From assembly GCF_001424705.1 (NCBI RefSeq), contig NZ_LMRA01000044.1, positions 215,667 to 279,666 of the forward strand: a stretch of 64,000 nt of DNA. Direction: 5' to 3'. Below are positions 1 through 8,975 of the stretch, piece after piece (positions within the stretch are counted from its first letter, which is position 1; each line of letters begins with the position of its first letter). Under the pieces are notes generated by a model. That model made no database searches. It was given only the letters and a program-made list of their open reading frames with translations, and was not told the origin of the DNA. The stretch comes from Methylobacterium sp. Leaf465. Lineage in GTDB: Bacteria; Pseudomonadota; Alphaproteobacteria; Rhizobiales; Beijerinckiaceae. The translations under genes were made by a program, and so were the position numbers.

Positions 1-243
1 CTCCACCGGCGCCTCGTCGCCGAATGTCATCAGGCAGCGCCCGGACAGCACGTAGAGGTACTCGTCGCAGGAGGCGTGGCTGTGCGGCGGCGTCGGGTGG
101 TAGACCCGGAACACCCGGGCGCTGGCCGCCGGATCGTCGGTGAAGCGGTGATCCGCCACCATGGTGTCGGAGGTCTCGGGCAGGCGCGCGGCCTGCTCCG
201 CCACGTCGAAGACGCCGTGCGCCGTCAGGCTGTCCGTACTCAT
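1..243 (-). CDS. Cupin-domain protein (partial, runs off the window start)
   Basis: Eighty-one codons of a minus-strand gene are present, starting at an ATG at 243 and running off base 1. The peptide contains a cupin-like metal-binding stretch: HPTPPHSHASCDEYLYVLSGR, in which the histidines and the following glutamate have the cupin motif 1 spacing (HxH..E), then a glycine-rich turn. Cupins of this kind are small beta-barrel enzymes or sensors; the substrate cannot be told from this fragment. It is read in the same direction as the diguanylate cyclase upstream of it, with about 120 bp between them. Family is seen from the motif; function is not assigned. Confidence 0.75.
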   Translation of the reverse strand, partial: MSTDSLTAHGVFDVAEQAARLPETSDTMVADHRFTDDPAASARVFRVYHPTPPHSHASCDEYLYVLSGRCLMTFGDEAPVE

Positions 244-365
244 CGCATGCGTATCCTTGATTTTGCCGGTTGTCTCGCAGCCCCGGCAGAGTAGCGGGAA
301 ACGCTGCCGCCGGGGAGCCGGTCCAGGGCGGCCCCCTCGGGCCCGGAAACCGCGCGCGGCGCGGC

Positions 366-1796
366 TCAGCCCGCCCACCGGATCGTGTTGCGGCCGGCCT
401 CCTTGGCCTCGTACAAGGCGCGATCGGCCCGCCGCGCCAGGTCCTCGTAGCTCTCGCCCGACCGGGCGGCGGCGATTCCCATGCTGAGGCTGAGGGACGC
501 CACCGGCTGGCCGCCCAAGGCCAGCGGTGCGTTCTCCACGGCCGCCCGGACGCGCTCGCCGACGCCCCTGGCGAGGTCGAGATCGCTGTGGGGCAGGAGG
601 ATCATGAACTCGTCGCCGCCGAGCCGGCCGACCCGGTCCCCGGCGCGGACATGCGACGACACCAGGGCGGCGAAGTGCCGGAGCGCCTGGTCGCCGGCCT
701 GGTGGCCCCAGCGGTCGTTGATCTGCTTGAAATGATCGAAATCCACGGCGATCAGGCTCAGGGAACCCGGCGCCTCCGCGCGCAGCCAGCGCCGGGCCTC
801 GGCCTCGAAGCCCCGGCGATTGAGGGTCCCGGTCAGGGCGTCGGTGATCGCCGAGGCGGTCATCTCCTGGCCGTGCGCGGCCAGGGCCGCGGTGAGGCGG
901 GCCCGGGCGGTCACCTCGGCGGCGACCGGCAGGCAGGTCACGAGCGTCACGGCCAGGAAGGCCTGGAAAGCCTGGGCCTGCGTCGCCGCGTCGGCGGCGA
1001 TTAGGATCATCGGCCCGCGCCCCTGCATCGTGGCGATCCCCCCGATGACCGCGACCAGCATCACGGCAGCCTCCACGCCGAGGCGTCCGACCCGGAACGT
1101 GACGAGCATCAGCGGAGGAAAGATCGCGAAGAGCAGGGGCCGCGTCGCCAGGAAGAAGACGCCGTAGGCGACGAGGCCCACCAGGACCAGCAGCGCGGCC
1201 GAAAGGCCTCGTTCGCGCCAGGTCTTCCGGGCGAAGCCGTCCACGAAGTCGCCCCGGACGACCGTGGAGAGGAAGGGTGTGAAGACCAGGAGGCCGAGGC
1301 CGTCGCTGGCGACCCAGGTGGCGAAAGCCTTGGGCAAGGGTTCGCCGTACAGGGCGAAGGCCGTCAGGCTGCCGGGAACGGCGCTCACCGCGGGCGCCAC
1401 CAGGCCCGCCACCAGGATGAAGCGCAGGACGGCGCCCGTCGTGTGCAGGATGCCCTCCCGCTCGCCCGATCGCCGCAGGAGGGAGACGGCCAAGCCGACC
1501 TCGATGAGATTGGCGAGGCCGTAGAGGATCGCTCCTGCAGAGGCCCCCCGGGTGATCAGGTTGGCGGCGACGCCGGCCACGAAGCCCGCGCTCAGCACCG
1601 CGCCCCAGCGCGGCCGCTCCTGCGCGAGCAGGAGGGCCACGAGGATCGCGTTGGCCGGCCAGATGGTGGCGATGTCGCGTCCGTTGCTCGTCAGATGGAT
1701 CGTCAAAGCGGCGGCTGCGAAGTACGAGATCGCCGCGAGGAACCAGATCCCCACGATCGGATGCCCAATCAGTCTGACTAAGTCTCTGATGATCAT
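366..1796 (-). CDS. Membrane diguanylate cyclase (MASE1-GGDEF)
   Basis: This 476-aa protein should make cyclic di-GMP from two GTP. The first ~290 residues are strongly hydrophobic with about eight membrane segments and resemble the MASE1 sensor domain (it opens with residues around WFLAAISYFAAAAL and contains the conserved IWPANAI). The C-terminal ~165 residues are a GGDEF domain with the active-site signature RLGGDEF near residue 396. An RxxD motif (RAGD) sits exactly five residues before GGDEF, which is the product-inhibition I-site, so the enzyme is probably active and feedback inhibited. No EAL domain is present. The AT-rich DNA just upstream (1797-1870) is the likely promoter region. 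The signal sensed by the MASE1 domain is unknown. Confidence 0.9.
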   Translation of the reverse strand: MIIRDLVRLIGHPIVGIWFLAAISYFAAAALTIHLTSNGRDIATIWPANAILVALLLAQERPRWGAVLSAGFVAGVAANLITRGASAGAILYGLANLIEVGLAVSLLRRSGEREGILHTTGAVLRFILVAGLVAPAVSAVPGSLTAFALYGEPLPKAFATWVASDGLGLLVFTPFLSTVVRGDFVDGFARKTWRERGLSAALLVLVGLVAYGVFFLATRPLLFAIFPPLMLVTFRVGRLGVEAAVMLVAVIGGIATMQGRGPMILIAADAATQAQAFQAFLAVTLVTCLPVAAEVTARARLTAALAAHGQEMTASAITDALTGTLNRRGFEAEARRWLRAEAPGSLSLIAVDFDHFKQINDRWGHQAGDQALRHFAALVSSHVRAGDRVGRLGGDEFMILLPHSDLDLARGVGERVRAAVENAPLALGGQPVASLSLSMGIAAARSGESYEDLARRADRALYEAKEAGRNTIRWAG

Positions 1797-2651
1797 GCCT
1801 AAATCTAAGGCTTGTCAGATTAATTATCAGTTAAATCCGATAAAACTCGACTAAAGGCTGAATTCATGACTGTAGTTCCATCGTGGATCTGCGTATCAAC
1901 CCGGATCATCCCGGAGCGTCGCGGTTTGCCGGCGAGGCCGGCGGTCGCGGCTCTGCGGGCCGCCACGGCCGATCACCCGGCCTTTTAGACCCTGCGCAAG
2001 CCGCCCCGATCGCGTGCGCGAATCCGGATCGGCGCGTCCACCGCCCGGTGCAGGGTCGGCCTGCGCCGGTGCTTCATGCACGCCCCCTCTCCGGGAGATG
2101 GGCTTGTCCGGGCACGACGCAGGCGGGCGCGCATGATGTCCTGTTCCCTCCGATGCGTCGTCGCGCATCGCTGTCCACTCGGAAGACTTCCGATCATCTT
2201 GTTGGGCGAGCAGGATGATTCGTCTTAACAAAGGACTGATGACGAAATTGTGATTTCGTCTTGGATGATGCCATTCAGGTCTTTTCGGGGGCTCTCGAAA
2301 CGTCGGCGTCCCACCAATGCCCTCCTTTCGATCATGTCCGTTTGCCGGCACGGATCGCTCGCCGGACGCCGCGGTGACGTCCGCGCGTCTCGATGTCCGG
2401 GCGGCGACGAAGCTCAGGATCGAACCAATCCGGCCGCTTCAACGCCTGATCCCGGGGGAACATCCGGTCGTTGCCGGCCGAGGCCGGAATGGAGCGCGGG
2501 CCGTCCCGCCGCGCGATGCCCGGGACCGGGGAGCGCCGGGCGGTTCCATCGACCCGGGATCGGGTCGTAATCGGGCGTCTGCCCTCTTCGCGACCGGCAG
2601 AATCCCACCATCGCGCGACGATGAATAAAGTCCATGAATAGGATTTTATGT
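1797..2651. other. Intergenic stretch without a convincing gene
   Basis: About 850 bp separate the diguanylate cyclase from the GTA cluster. Open frames here are short, overlap on both strands and encode proline/arginine-rich peptides without recognisable motifs, so I do not call a gene. The part next to the cyclase (1797-1870) is AT-rich. A perfect hairpin occurs at 2241-2260: GACGAAAT, loop TGTG, ATTTCGTC. It has no T-run, so it may be a protein site or RNA hairpin rather than an intrinsic terminator. Confidence 0.5.
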
Positions 2652-2680
2652 TTGACAGCGCGACGCTCCTGGGGTATCAA
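2652..2680 (+). promoter_or_regulatory. Sigma70-type promoter of the GTA cluster
   Basis: TTGACA at 2652-2657 is separated by exactly 17 bp from TATCAA at 2675-2680. The -35 box is perfect consensus and the -10 box matches at four of six positions. It lies about 25 bp before the first gene of the structural cluster, whose GTG start at 2704 has an AGGAAG Shine-Dalgarno at 2693-2698. This is the only strong promoter I see ahead of the morphogenesis genes, so it probably drives a long polycistronic message. Confidence 0.6.
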
Positions 2681-2703
2681 CAGGGCACGCTCAGGAAGTG
2701 TGA

Positions 2704-3444
2704 GTGGCACGGGAGACGGCGATGGCGAAGCTCGTGCCGATCGTCGCCTCGATCCGGGGGGCCGTCGAGGCGGCCATGAGGGACACCACGCGCCCCGTCA
2801 CCGCCATCGCGGCCGAGACCGGGGTGCGGGTCACCACCATCCGGACCTGGAACAAGCGCTTCGGCTGGCGCCCCGCGGCGGCGACGGCCTCCACGGCCTT
2901 CACCCCCGCGCGCTGGAAGCCGGCGCGGCGGGCGGCGGTGGCCCGGCTCTACCGGGAGGACTGGATCGACATCGGCGACCTCGCCCAGGCCCTGGGCGTC
3001 GCCCGGCACCGGGCCGAGGCCCTGTTCGCCCAGTGCGGCCTGGAGGGGCGCCGGCCCGGCGAGGTCGGGCGCGCCCTGGGGCTGGACGCCGATCCCCGCC
3101 GGATGCGGGCAGCGCTCCGGGCGCAGATCGCCCGGCAGATCCTGCATTTCGACGCGGCCCTGAACGGGGCGGCGGGCGCTCCGGCCTTCGACAGCGCCCG
3201 GGTCCTGCGGGATCTCGGCGGCCTGAAGCGCCTTCTCGACGAGACGACCGACGACGGGGCGGGGGGAAGCGATGGGGCAGGCTCCGGCGACCACGACGCG
3301 ACCGCCCGCGACGGGGCGGGCGACGACCTGCCCGCCCTGCGCGCGGAGATCGCGCGGCGCGCTGCGGCACTCGGCGGCGAGCGGGCGGATGCCGGCCCTG
3401 CTGGCGAGCCTGCCGCCGCCCCTGATCCGGGCCCTGGCGACTGA
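2704..3444 (+). CDS. Small terminase-like DNA-binding protein (GTA gp1 position)
   Basis: The 246-aa product starts at a GTG with an AGGAAG ribosome site. The N-terminal half carries two helix-turn-helix-like stretches (around residues 30-55, with VTAIAAETGVRVTTIRTWNKRFGW, and 85-115 with IGDLAQALGVARHRAEALF). Such repeats are usual for small terminase subunits that recognise DNA for packaging. The C-terminal ~45 residues are Gly/Ala/Asp-rich and overlap the large terminase gene. Identity rests on position immediately before the large terminase and on HTH content; small terminases diverge strongly, so the family is inferred rather than read from a diagnostic motif. Confidence 0.65.
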   Translation: MARETAMAKLVPIVASIRGAVEAAMRDTTRPVTAIAAETGVRVTTIRTWNKRFGWRPAAATASTAFTPARWKPARRAAVARLYREDWIDIGDLAQALGVARHRAEALFAQCGLEGRRPGEVGRALGLDADPRRMRAALRAQIARQILHFDAALNGAAGAPAFDSARVLRDLGGLKRLLDETTDDGAGGSDGAGSGDHDATARDGAGDDLPALRAEIARRAAALGGERADAGPAGEPAAAPDPGPGD

Positions 3445-4669
3445 CTGGCTGCTGGCGGCGCGGGACGACCAGCTTCCGCCCTGCCCGGCCCTGCCGGACT
3501 GGACCACCTGGGCGGTGATCGGCGGGCGCGGGGCGGGCAAGACCCGCACCGGGGCCGAGTGGGTCCGCGCCCTGGCCCTGGGCGACCCGGCCTTCACCGC
3601 CCGGCCGGTGGGGCGGATCGCCCTCGTGGGCGAGACCTTCGCGGACGTGCGCGACGTCATGGTGGAGGGGCCCTCCGGCCTCCTCGGCCTGGCCGGGCAA
3701 CGGCCGCGCTGGTCGCCCTCCCGCCGGCGCCTAGACTGGGACAACGGCGCGGTCGGCCTCGCCTTCTCGGCCGAGGAGCCGGATTCCCTGCGCGGGCCCC
3801 AGTTCGGCGCGGCCTGGTCGGACGAGATCGCCAAGTGGCGCTACGCCGAAGCCGCCTGGGACATGATCCAGTTCGGCCTGCGCCTGGGGCACCGCCCGCG
3901 GGGCCTCGTCACCACCACGCCCCGGCCGATCCCGCTGCTGCGGCGGATCCTCGCCGACCCGCGCACCGTGGTCAGCCGGGCGCGCACCGCCGACAACGCG
4001 GCGAACCTCGCCCCGGCCTTCCTCGAGGCGGTGGTGGGCCGCTACGCCGGCACCCGGCTGGGGCGCCAGGAGCTCGACGGCGAGCTGATCGCGGACCGGG
4101 CCGACGCCCTCTGGAGCCGCGACCGCCTGGAGGCGGCCCGCGTCCCGGCGGCGCCGGAGGCCCTGCGCCGCATCGTCGTGGCGGTGGACCCGCCGGCCTC
4201 CTCGAAGGCCGGGGCGGATGCCTGCGGGATCGTCGCCGCCGGCCTCGACGCCGCCGGCCACGCCTACGTGCTGGCCGACGCCACCTTGGGCCGGGCCGCC
4301 CCCGAGGCCTGGGCCGCGACGGCGCTGGCGCTCTACCACCGTCTCGCGGCCGACAGCCTCGTGGTCGAGGTCAACCAGGGGGGCGAGATGGCCACCGCCG
4401 TCCTGCACCAGGTCGACGCCGCCGTGCCGGTGACCCCCGTGCGGGCGACGCGCGGCAAGTACCTGCGGGCCGAGCCGGTCTCGATGCTCTACGCACAGGG
4501 CCGCGTCCACCATGTCGGCGCCCTGCCGGCGCTGGAGGACGAGCTCTGCGACTTCGGGCCGGACGGCCTGTCCTCCGGCGCCTCGCCGGACCGCCTCGAC
4601 TCCCTGGTCTGGGCCCTGACGCATCTCCTCCTGCGCAGCGGCCCCGAGCCGCGCATCCGGCGGCTCTGA
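3389..4669 (+). CDS. Large terminase subunit (GTA gp2-like)
   Basis: Packaging motor ATPase and headful nuclease. A Walker A motif GGRGAGKTRTG sits near residue 50, and a Walker B-like SDEIAKW segment lies near residue 140 within the conserved FGAAWSDEIAKWRY block. The C-terminal half has the RNase H-fold nuclease signature beginning VAVDPPASS (near residue 265), followed by VVEVNQGGEM and a late LDSLVWALTHLLL block typical of terminase_6C. I chose the ATG at 3389, giving 426 aa, because it removes a low-complexity N-terminal extension and begins with the family-like segment LATDWLLAARDDQLPP. It overlaps the upstream gene by 56 bp, suggesting translational coupling. Confidence 0.92.
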   Translation: MPALLASLPPPLIRALATDWLLAARDDQLPPCPALPDWTTWAVIGGRGAGKTRTGAEWVRALALGDPAFTARPVGRIALVGETFADVRDVMVEGPSGLLGLAGQRPRWSPSRRRLDWDNGAVGLAFSAEEPDSLRGPQFGAAWSDEIAKWRYAEAAWDMIQFGLRLGHRPRGLVTTTPRPIPLLRRILADPRTVVSRARTADNAANLAPAFLEAVVGRYAGTRLGRQELDGELIADRADALWSRDRLEAARVPAAPEALRRIVVAVDPPASSKAGADACGIVAAGLDAAGHAYVLADATLGRAAPEAWAATALALYHRLAADSLVVEVNQGGEMATAVLHQVDAAVPVTPVRATRGKYLRAEPVSMLYAQGRVHHVGALPALEDELCDFGPDGLSSGASPDRLDSLVWALTHLLLRSGPEPRIRRL

Positions 4670-4704
4670 CGCCCCGTCCACACCGACGCTTCCGCGAGGC
4701 CCCG

Positions 4705-5871
4705 ATGGCGAACCTCCTCTCCCGGCTCGTACGCCGTGCCGCGCCCGCGGCCCCCGACAGCAAGGCGGCGCCCCTCGCGGGCCTCGGCGTCGCCTTCTAC
4801 GGCGAGGGCCCGGCCTCCTGGACGCCGCGGGACATCGGGGCGCTGGCCCGCGCGGGCTTCCAGAGGAACGCCATCGTGCACCGGGCCGTGCGGCTGGTGG
4901 CCGAGGCCGCCGCCGCCCTGCCCCTCGGGCTGGCGGGGACGTCCGCCGCAGGGCCGCACCCTCTGGCGGCGCTGCTGGCCCGGCCGAACCCGCGCCAGGG
5001 CGGCGCGGCCCTGCTCGAATCGCTCTACGGGCACTTGATGGTCTCCGGCAACGCCTACCTCCAGGCCACGGGCCTCGACGGCGTGCCCCGCGAGCTCCAC
5101 GCCCTGCGGCCCGACCGGATGCGGGTGGTGCCCGGCCCCGACGGCTGGCCGGCGGCCTACGACTACGCGGTGGGCGGCCGCACCCTGCGCTTCGACCAGG
5201 GCGCGGACGGCGTGGCCCCGATCCTCCACCTCACCCTGTTCCACCCCACCGACGACCATTACGGCCTCTCGCCGATGGAGGCGGCGGCGGTGGCCCTCGA
5301 CATCCACAACGCGGCGGGGGCCTGGAACAAGGCGCTCCTCGACAACGCCGCCCGGCCCTCCGGCGCCCTGGTCTTCGCCACCGCCGCCGGCTCCACCTTG
5401 AGCGACGCGCAGTTCACCCGGCTCAAGGGCGAGCTCGAGGCGAACTACCAGGGCGCCGGCAATGCCGGGCGGCCCCTGCTGCTGGAGGGCGGGCTCGACT
5501 GGAAGCCCCTGGCGCTCTCGCCCAAGGACATGGATTTCGTCGAGGCCAAGAGCGGGGCCGCCCGCGAGATCGCCCTCGCCTTCGGGGTGCCGCCCCTGCT
5601 GCTGGGCCTGCCCGGCGACAACACCCACGCCAACTACGCCGAGGCCAACCGCGCCTTCTACCGCCAGACCGTGATCCCCTTGGTGCGCCGCACCGCCGAG
5701 GCCCTGGCCCACTGGCTGGAGCCGGCCTTCGGCCCCGCCCGCCTGGAGCCCGACCTCGACGCCATCGAGGCCCTGGCCCCCGAGCGCGAGAGCCTGTGGC
5801 GCCGGGTCCAGGCCGCCGACTTCCTCACCGAGGCGGAGAAGCGCGAGGCGGTGGGCTACGGGCCGCGCTGA
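4705..5871 (+). CDS. Phage/GTA portal protein (HK97 family, gp3-like)
   Basis: This 388-aa protein forms the dodecameric portal through which DNA enters the head. It has the HK97-portal landmarks: an early RNAIVHRAVRLVAEAAA helix, SLYGHLMVSGNAYL, the HLTLFHPTDDHYGLSPMEAA block, and EIALAFGVPPLLLGLPGDNTHANYAEANRAFYRQTVIPLV near residues 290-330. The ATG at 4705 lies 35 bp after the terminase stop and matches where homology begins. The next structural gene is 1 kb downstream because a VapBC cassette on the opposite strand interrupts the order. Confidence 0.93.
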   Translation: MANLLSRLVRRAAPAAPDSKAAPLAGLGVAFYGEGPASWTPRDIGALARAGFQRNAIVHRAVRLVAEAAAALPLGLAGTSAAGPHPLAALLARPNPRQGGAALLESLYGHLMVSGNAYLQATGLDGVPRELHALRPDRMRVVPGPDGWPAAYDYAVGGRTLRFDQGADGVAPILHLTLFHPTDDHYGLSPMEAAAVALDIHNAAGAWNKALLDNAARPSGALVFATAAGSTLSDAQFTRLKGELEANYQGAGNAGRPLLLEGGLDWKPLALSPKDMDFVEAKSGAAREIALAFGVPPLLLGLPGDNTHANYAEANRAFYRQTVIPLVRRTAEALAHWLEPAFGPARLEPDLDAIEALAPERESLWRRVQAADFLTEAEKREAVGYGPR

Positions 5872-5925
5872 GGTCGGACGGTCCGCCGGCCCAAGCCCGC
5901 CGGCCGAAGCCGCAGATCCCGTGTC

Positions 5926-6372
5926 TCAGGTCCCGTCCAAAGCCGGAGGGTTCGTCTCGGACTGGCCGGCCGGCCGCACCTGCGCCGACCCGGAACAGCG
6001 GACGAACGCCACGGGATAAGCCGGAACGTGCCGATCCTCGGAGACGAAGACGGCGCCCTCGGCGTTTGCCTGGGCGATGAGCAGGTGATCCCACGGATCC
6101 CCGTGGTGGCGCGGAAGGTCACCGAGGGCCAGCAGATGCGCCGGGGCGATCCCGATGATGTCGAAGCCCTGGTCCCGCACCGCGTCGAGGATCCTGTCGA
6201 GGTCGGCCTTCAGCTTTCCGACCCGCACCTTCACCTGGATCTCCCAGAGGGACGCGACCGAGACAAGCACGTCGTTGGCAGGGTCCGCGATCATGTCCTG
6301 GGCGGCCTGGCCGAGTCTCGGGTCCGCGAGCAGCCACCAGAGCAGGGCGTGCGTATCGAGAAGAAGCCTCAT
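5926..6372 (-). CDS. VapC-type PIN-domain toxin
   Basis: A 148-aa PIN-domain ribonuclease toxin. It begins MRLLLDTHALLWWLL, in which the Asp is the first catalytic acid, continues with SVASLWEIQVKVRVGKL (second acid, Glu) and ends its core with HHGDPWDHLLIAQA and VSEDRH, which supply the remaining acids. VapC toxins cleave RNA and are neutralised by the partner VapB. The start overlaps the stop of the antitoxin gene by four bases (ATGA), the usual toxin-after-antitoxin arrangement. The pair is antisense to the GTA genes on either side, so it looks like an insertion rather than a virion gene. The last ~25 residues extend beyond the usual PIN core. Confidence 0.9.
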   Translation of the reverse strand: MRLLLDTHALLWWLLADPRLGQAAQDMIADPANDVLVSVASLWEIQVKVRVGKLKADLDRILDAVRDQGFDIIGIAPAHLLALGDLPRHHGDPWDHLLIAQANAEGAVFVSEDRHVPAYPVAFVRCSGSAQVRPAGQSETNPPALDGT

Positions 6373-6698
6373 TCCCCCCGGCTTTCCGAATTCGCGCCCT
6401 CCAAATCTTCGCCCTCCAAATCTTCGCCCACCAGATCTTCGCCCACCATGGCGGCCAGCAGCTCAGGAGGCAGGACATCGAAATCCGGTGCCATCTCGAT
6501 CTGCCCGCGCAGGGTGCCGGGCCGGCGCAGACGGGACGGTGGGGGCGGCTGCACGATCGCGATCACCTCGTTGTGGGCGGTCACCGCGAAGGATGCGCCG
6601 TGGCGCACCTGCCGCATGAAGCCGGCGAAGTTGCCGCGAAACTCGCGCATGCCGACCTTTCGCGGCGGCTCTGGTGAAGCCTCGTCGTCCTGGGCCAT
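6369..6698 (-). CDS. VapB-type antitoxin (Phd/YefM-like) with repeated acidic tail
   Basis: The 109-aa product has the Phd/YefM-type N-terminal DNA-binding pattern VGMREFRGNFAGFMRQVRHGASFAVTAHNEVIAIV and a C-terminal toxin-binding tail. I chose the ATG at 6698; an upstream in-frame start would lie inside the likely operator. The tail is odd: residues near the C-terminus read GEDLVGEDLEGEDLEGAN, produced by three 15-bp direct repeats at 6396-6440. This repeat expansion falls in the part expected to wrap the toxin. Assignment as antitoxin is from family features and from coupling to vapC. Confidence 0.82.
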   Translation of the reverse strand: MAQDDEASPEPPRKVGMREFRGNFAGFMRQVRHGASFAVTAHNEVIAIVQPPPPSRLRRPGTLRGQIEMAPDFDVLPPELLAAMVGEDLVGEDLEGEDLEGANSESRGE

Positions 6699-6711
6699 GA
6701 CCCGCCTCCAT

Positions 6712-6734
6712 TGTGCACACACGATGTGTACACA
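6712..6734. promoter_or_regulatory. Probable VapBC operator (two palindromic boxes)
   Basis: Two related 10-bp boxes occur 14-23 bp upstream of the antitoxin start. TGTGTACACA at 6725-6734 is a perfect palindrome; TGTGCACACA at 6712-6721 differs at one base. Their starts are 13 bp apart, near one helical turn. Paired palindromes at this place are typical binding sites for a toxin-antitoxin complex that represses its own operon. Role is inferred. Confidence 0.6.
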
Positions 6735-6884
6735 GCGGAAAGAAGCGGTCAACGCGAACCACCCCGGTCCGTCGCACCGGTGCTCACACCACCCCCCGTC
6801 CCCTCGCAGGGTCCTGCTCGCGGCGGCTCGAAGGATAGGCCGGAGCCGGCCGTCTCCCTCTCAAACCACGCGGCGGAGTTTCCC

Positions 6885-7451
6885 ATGGACGGCCATTTCA
6901 CCGGCTATGCCAGCCTGTTCGGCGTGCCCGATCTCGGGCGCGACGTGGTGGCGCCGGGCGCCTTCGGGCAGAGCCTCGCGACGCGGGGCGTCGCGGGGGT
7001 GCGGATGCTCTGGCAGCACGATCCGGCCGAGCCGGTGGGGCGCTGGCTCGCCCTGCGCGAGGATGCCCGCGGCCTGCGGGTGGCGGGCCAGCTCAACCTC
7101 GCGGTCCAGCGCGCCCGCGAGCTCGACGCGCTGCTCGGCGCGGGCGGCCTCGACGGGCTCTCGATCGGGTTCCGCACGGTGCGGGCGCAGCCCCAGCGCG
7201 GCGGCCTGCGCCGGCTCGAGGCGATCGACCTCTGGGAGATCTCCCTGGTCACCTTTCCGCTCCAGGCGGGCGCGCGGATCGCCGCCCCGGCCCAGGCGGG
7301 CCTCGCCCCGGCTCGGGCCGCCGCCCTGGCGCAGGACATCCGGGCTCTCGCCCACCGCATGGCGCCGCCCCGGCGCGCGGCTTCCCCCTCCACCCGGCCC
7401 GGGCCCCGGCCCGCCGCCATCCTGCCCGCCCGCTCCGCGAGGTTCGCATGA
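6885..7451 (+). CDS. Prohead (scaffold-maturation) protease, HK97 family
   Basis: A 188-aa U35/HK97-type serine protease that processes the capsid during head maturation. The protein begins MDGHFTGYASLFGVPDLGRDVVAPGAF, a typical start for this family. The likely catalytic His is in MLWQHDPAEPVG (near residue 47) and the catalytic Ser in GLSIGFRTV (near residue 92). The ATG at 6885 was chosen because homology starts there; upstream sequence contains the VapBC control region. Its stop overlaps the capsid ATG by four bases, so the two are translationally coupled. Corresponds to RcGTA gp4. Confidence 0.92.
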   Translation: MDGHFTGYASLFGVPDLGRDVVAPGAFGQSLATRGVAGVRMLWQHDPAEPVGRWLALREDARGLRVAGQLNLAVQRARELDALLGAGGLDGLSIGFRTVRAQPQRGGLRRLEAIDLWEISLVTFPLQAGARIAAPAQAGLAPARAAALAQDIRALAHRMAPPRRAASPSTRPGPRPAAILPARSARFA

Positions 7452-8800
7452 CCGTCCCCGTCCCGTCCGAGACCCACGCCGCCGCCCCGCGCGCCCCCGA
7501 GATGAAGGGCGCCTGGCCGCCCCTGGAGGACAAGGCCGCGGGCCGTGCCTCGAACGATCCGGCCCCGTCCGACCCGGCGGTGGGCACCGCCATGGCCGAG
7601 CTCGCCCGCGCCTTCGAGGCGTTCAAGGAGACCAACGACGCGCGCCTGGCCGCCATCGAGGGCCGCGCTCCGGGCGACGTGCTCACCGAGGAGAAGCTCG
7701 CCCGCATCGACGCCGCCCTCGATACGGCGCGCACCCGCCTCGACCGCCTCACCCTCGACGGCCGCCGCCCGCCGTTGGGAAGTGGCGCGCCCCTGGGCCA
7801 GGGCGGGCCGGCGCCGCGCGACGGGGCCAGCCTCGAGCACAAGGCGGCCTTCGACCTCTACGTCCGGTCCGGCGAGAGCGGCGGCCTCAAGCGGCTCGAG
7901 GCGAAGGCCCTCTCGGCGGGGTCCGGCCCGGATGGCGGCTACCTCGTGCCGGCCGAGGTCGAGCGCATGGTGCTGACCCGCCTCGCCGCCCTGTCGCCGA
8001 TCCGGTCGCTGGCCACGGTCCGGGTCATCTCCGGCGGGCAGTACAAGCGCGCGGTCTCGGTGCGCGACGCGGTCTCGGGCTGGGTCGCCGAGACGGCGCC
8101 GCGACCGCAGACCGACTCGCCGGTCCTGTCCGAGCTGACCTTCCCGGCCATGGAGCTCTACGCCATGCCGGCGGCGACGCAGACGCTCCTCGACGACGCC
8201 GTCGTGGACATCGATGCCTGGCTCGCCGACGAGGTCGAATCGGCCTTCGCCGAGCAGGAGGGCACGGCCTTCGTCACCGGCAACGGGGTCAGCCGCCCGC
8301 GCGGCTTCCTGACCTACGAGCTCGTGGCGAACACCGCCTGGGTGCCGGGCAAGATCGGAACCGTCGCGACGGGCGTGTCGGGCGGCTTCGCGGCCGCGAA
8401 CCCGTCCGACGTGCTGTTCGATCTCGTCTACGCCCTGCGGGCGGGCTACCGGCAGAACGCCACCTTCGTGATGAACCGGCGCCTGCAGAGCACGATCCGC
8501 AAGTTCAAGGACGCCGACGGCAACTACCTGTGGCAGCCGCCCCTGGCCGCCGACCGCGCGGCCACCCTCCTGGGCTTCCCCGTGGCCGAGGCGGAGGCGA
8601 TGCCCAACGCGGGCGCCAACAGCCTCTCCCTCGCCTTCGGCGATTTCCGCCGCGGCTACCTCGTGGTGGACCGCGCCGGCCTGCGGGTGCTGCGCGACCC
8701 CTATTCGGCCAAGCCCTACGTGCTGTTCTACACCACCAAGCGCGTCGGCGGCGGCGTCCAGGACTTCGACGCCATCAAGCTCCTGTCCTTCGGGGCGTGA
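7448..8800 (+). CDS. HK97-fold major capsid protein (GTA gp5-like)
   Basis: The 450-aa protein has a long charged N-terminal delta region (residues ~1-140, with ELARAFEAFKETNDARLAAIEG and LARIDAALDTARTRLDRL predicted as coiled coil). This is followed by the mature capsid domain starting near AKALSAGSGPDGGYLVPAEVERM. Later landmarks are AEQEGTAFVTGNGVSRPRGFL, TFVMNRRLQSTIRKFKDADGNYLW and a late FGDFRRGYLVVDR. The delta region is normally removed by the upstream protease. A strong hairpin follows the stop codon, as expected after a highly expressed capsid gene. Confidence 0.93.
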   Translation: MTVPVPSETHAAAPRAPEMKGAWPPLEDKAAGRASNDPAPSDPAVGTAMAELARAFEAFKETNDARLAAIEGRAPGDVLTEEKLARIDAALDTARTRLDRLTLDGRRPPLGSGAPLGQGGPAPRDGASLEHKAAFDLYVRSGESGGLKRLEAKALSAGSGPDGGYLVPAEVERMVLTRLAALSPIRSLATVRVISGGQYKRAVSVRDAVSGWVAETAPRPQTDSPVLSELTFPAMELYAMPAATQTLLDDAVVDIDAWLADEVESAFAEQEGTAFVTGNGVSRPRGFLTYELVANTAWVPGKIGTVATGVSGGFAAANPSDVLFDLVYALRAGYRQNATFVMNRRLQSTIRKFKDADGNYLWQPPLAADRAATLLGFPVAEAEAMPNAGANSLSLAFGDFRRGYLVVDRAGLRVLRDPYSAKPYVLFYTTKRVGGGVQDFDAIKLLSFGA

Positions 8801-8806
8801 GCCCGA

Positions 8807-8834
8807 CACCCCCGGGCCCCCGGGCCCGGGGGTG
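8807..8834 (+). terminator. GC-rich hairpin after the capsid gene
   Basis: CACCCCCGGGCCC (8807-8819) is perfectly complementary to GGGCCCGGGGGTG (8822-8834) with only two bases between, so the physical hairpin is about 11 bp with a small loop. There is no T-run after it. It may reduce read-through or protect the 3' end of the capsid message, giving high capsid dosage. Confidence 0.5.
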
Positions 8835-8975
8835 CCTTGCGGACGCGCAAAACCTGTTGATGGCGTATCACAACCTCAAGTTTGTTTCGGTGCGCGGCGA
8901 TCTGATCGGAACCAACCTCTTCCGTCGATGCTTGAACCGCTTCAAAATCAACCTGAAGTTTCTAAGGCGGGCAGA

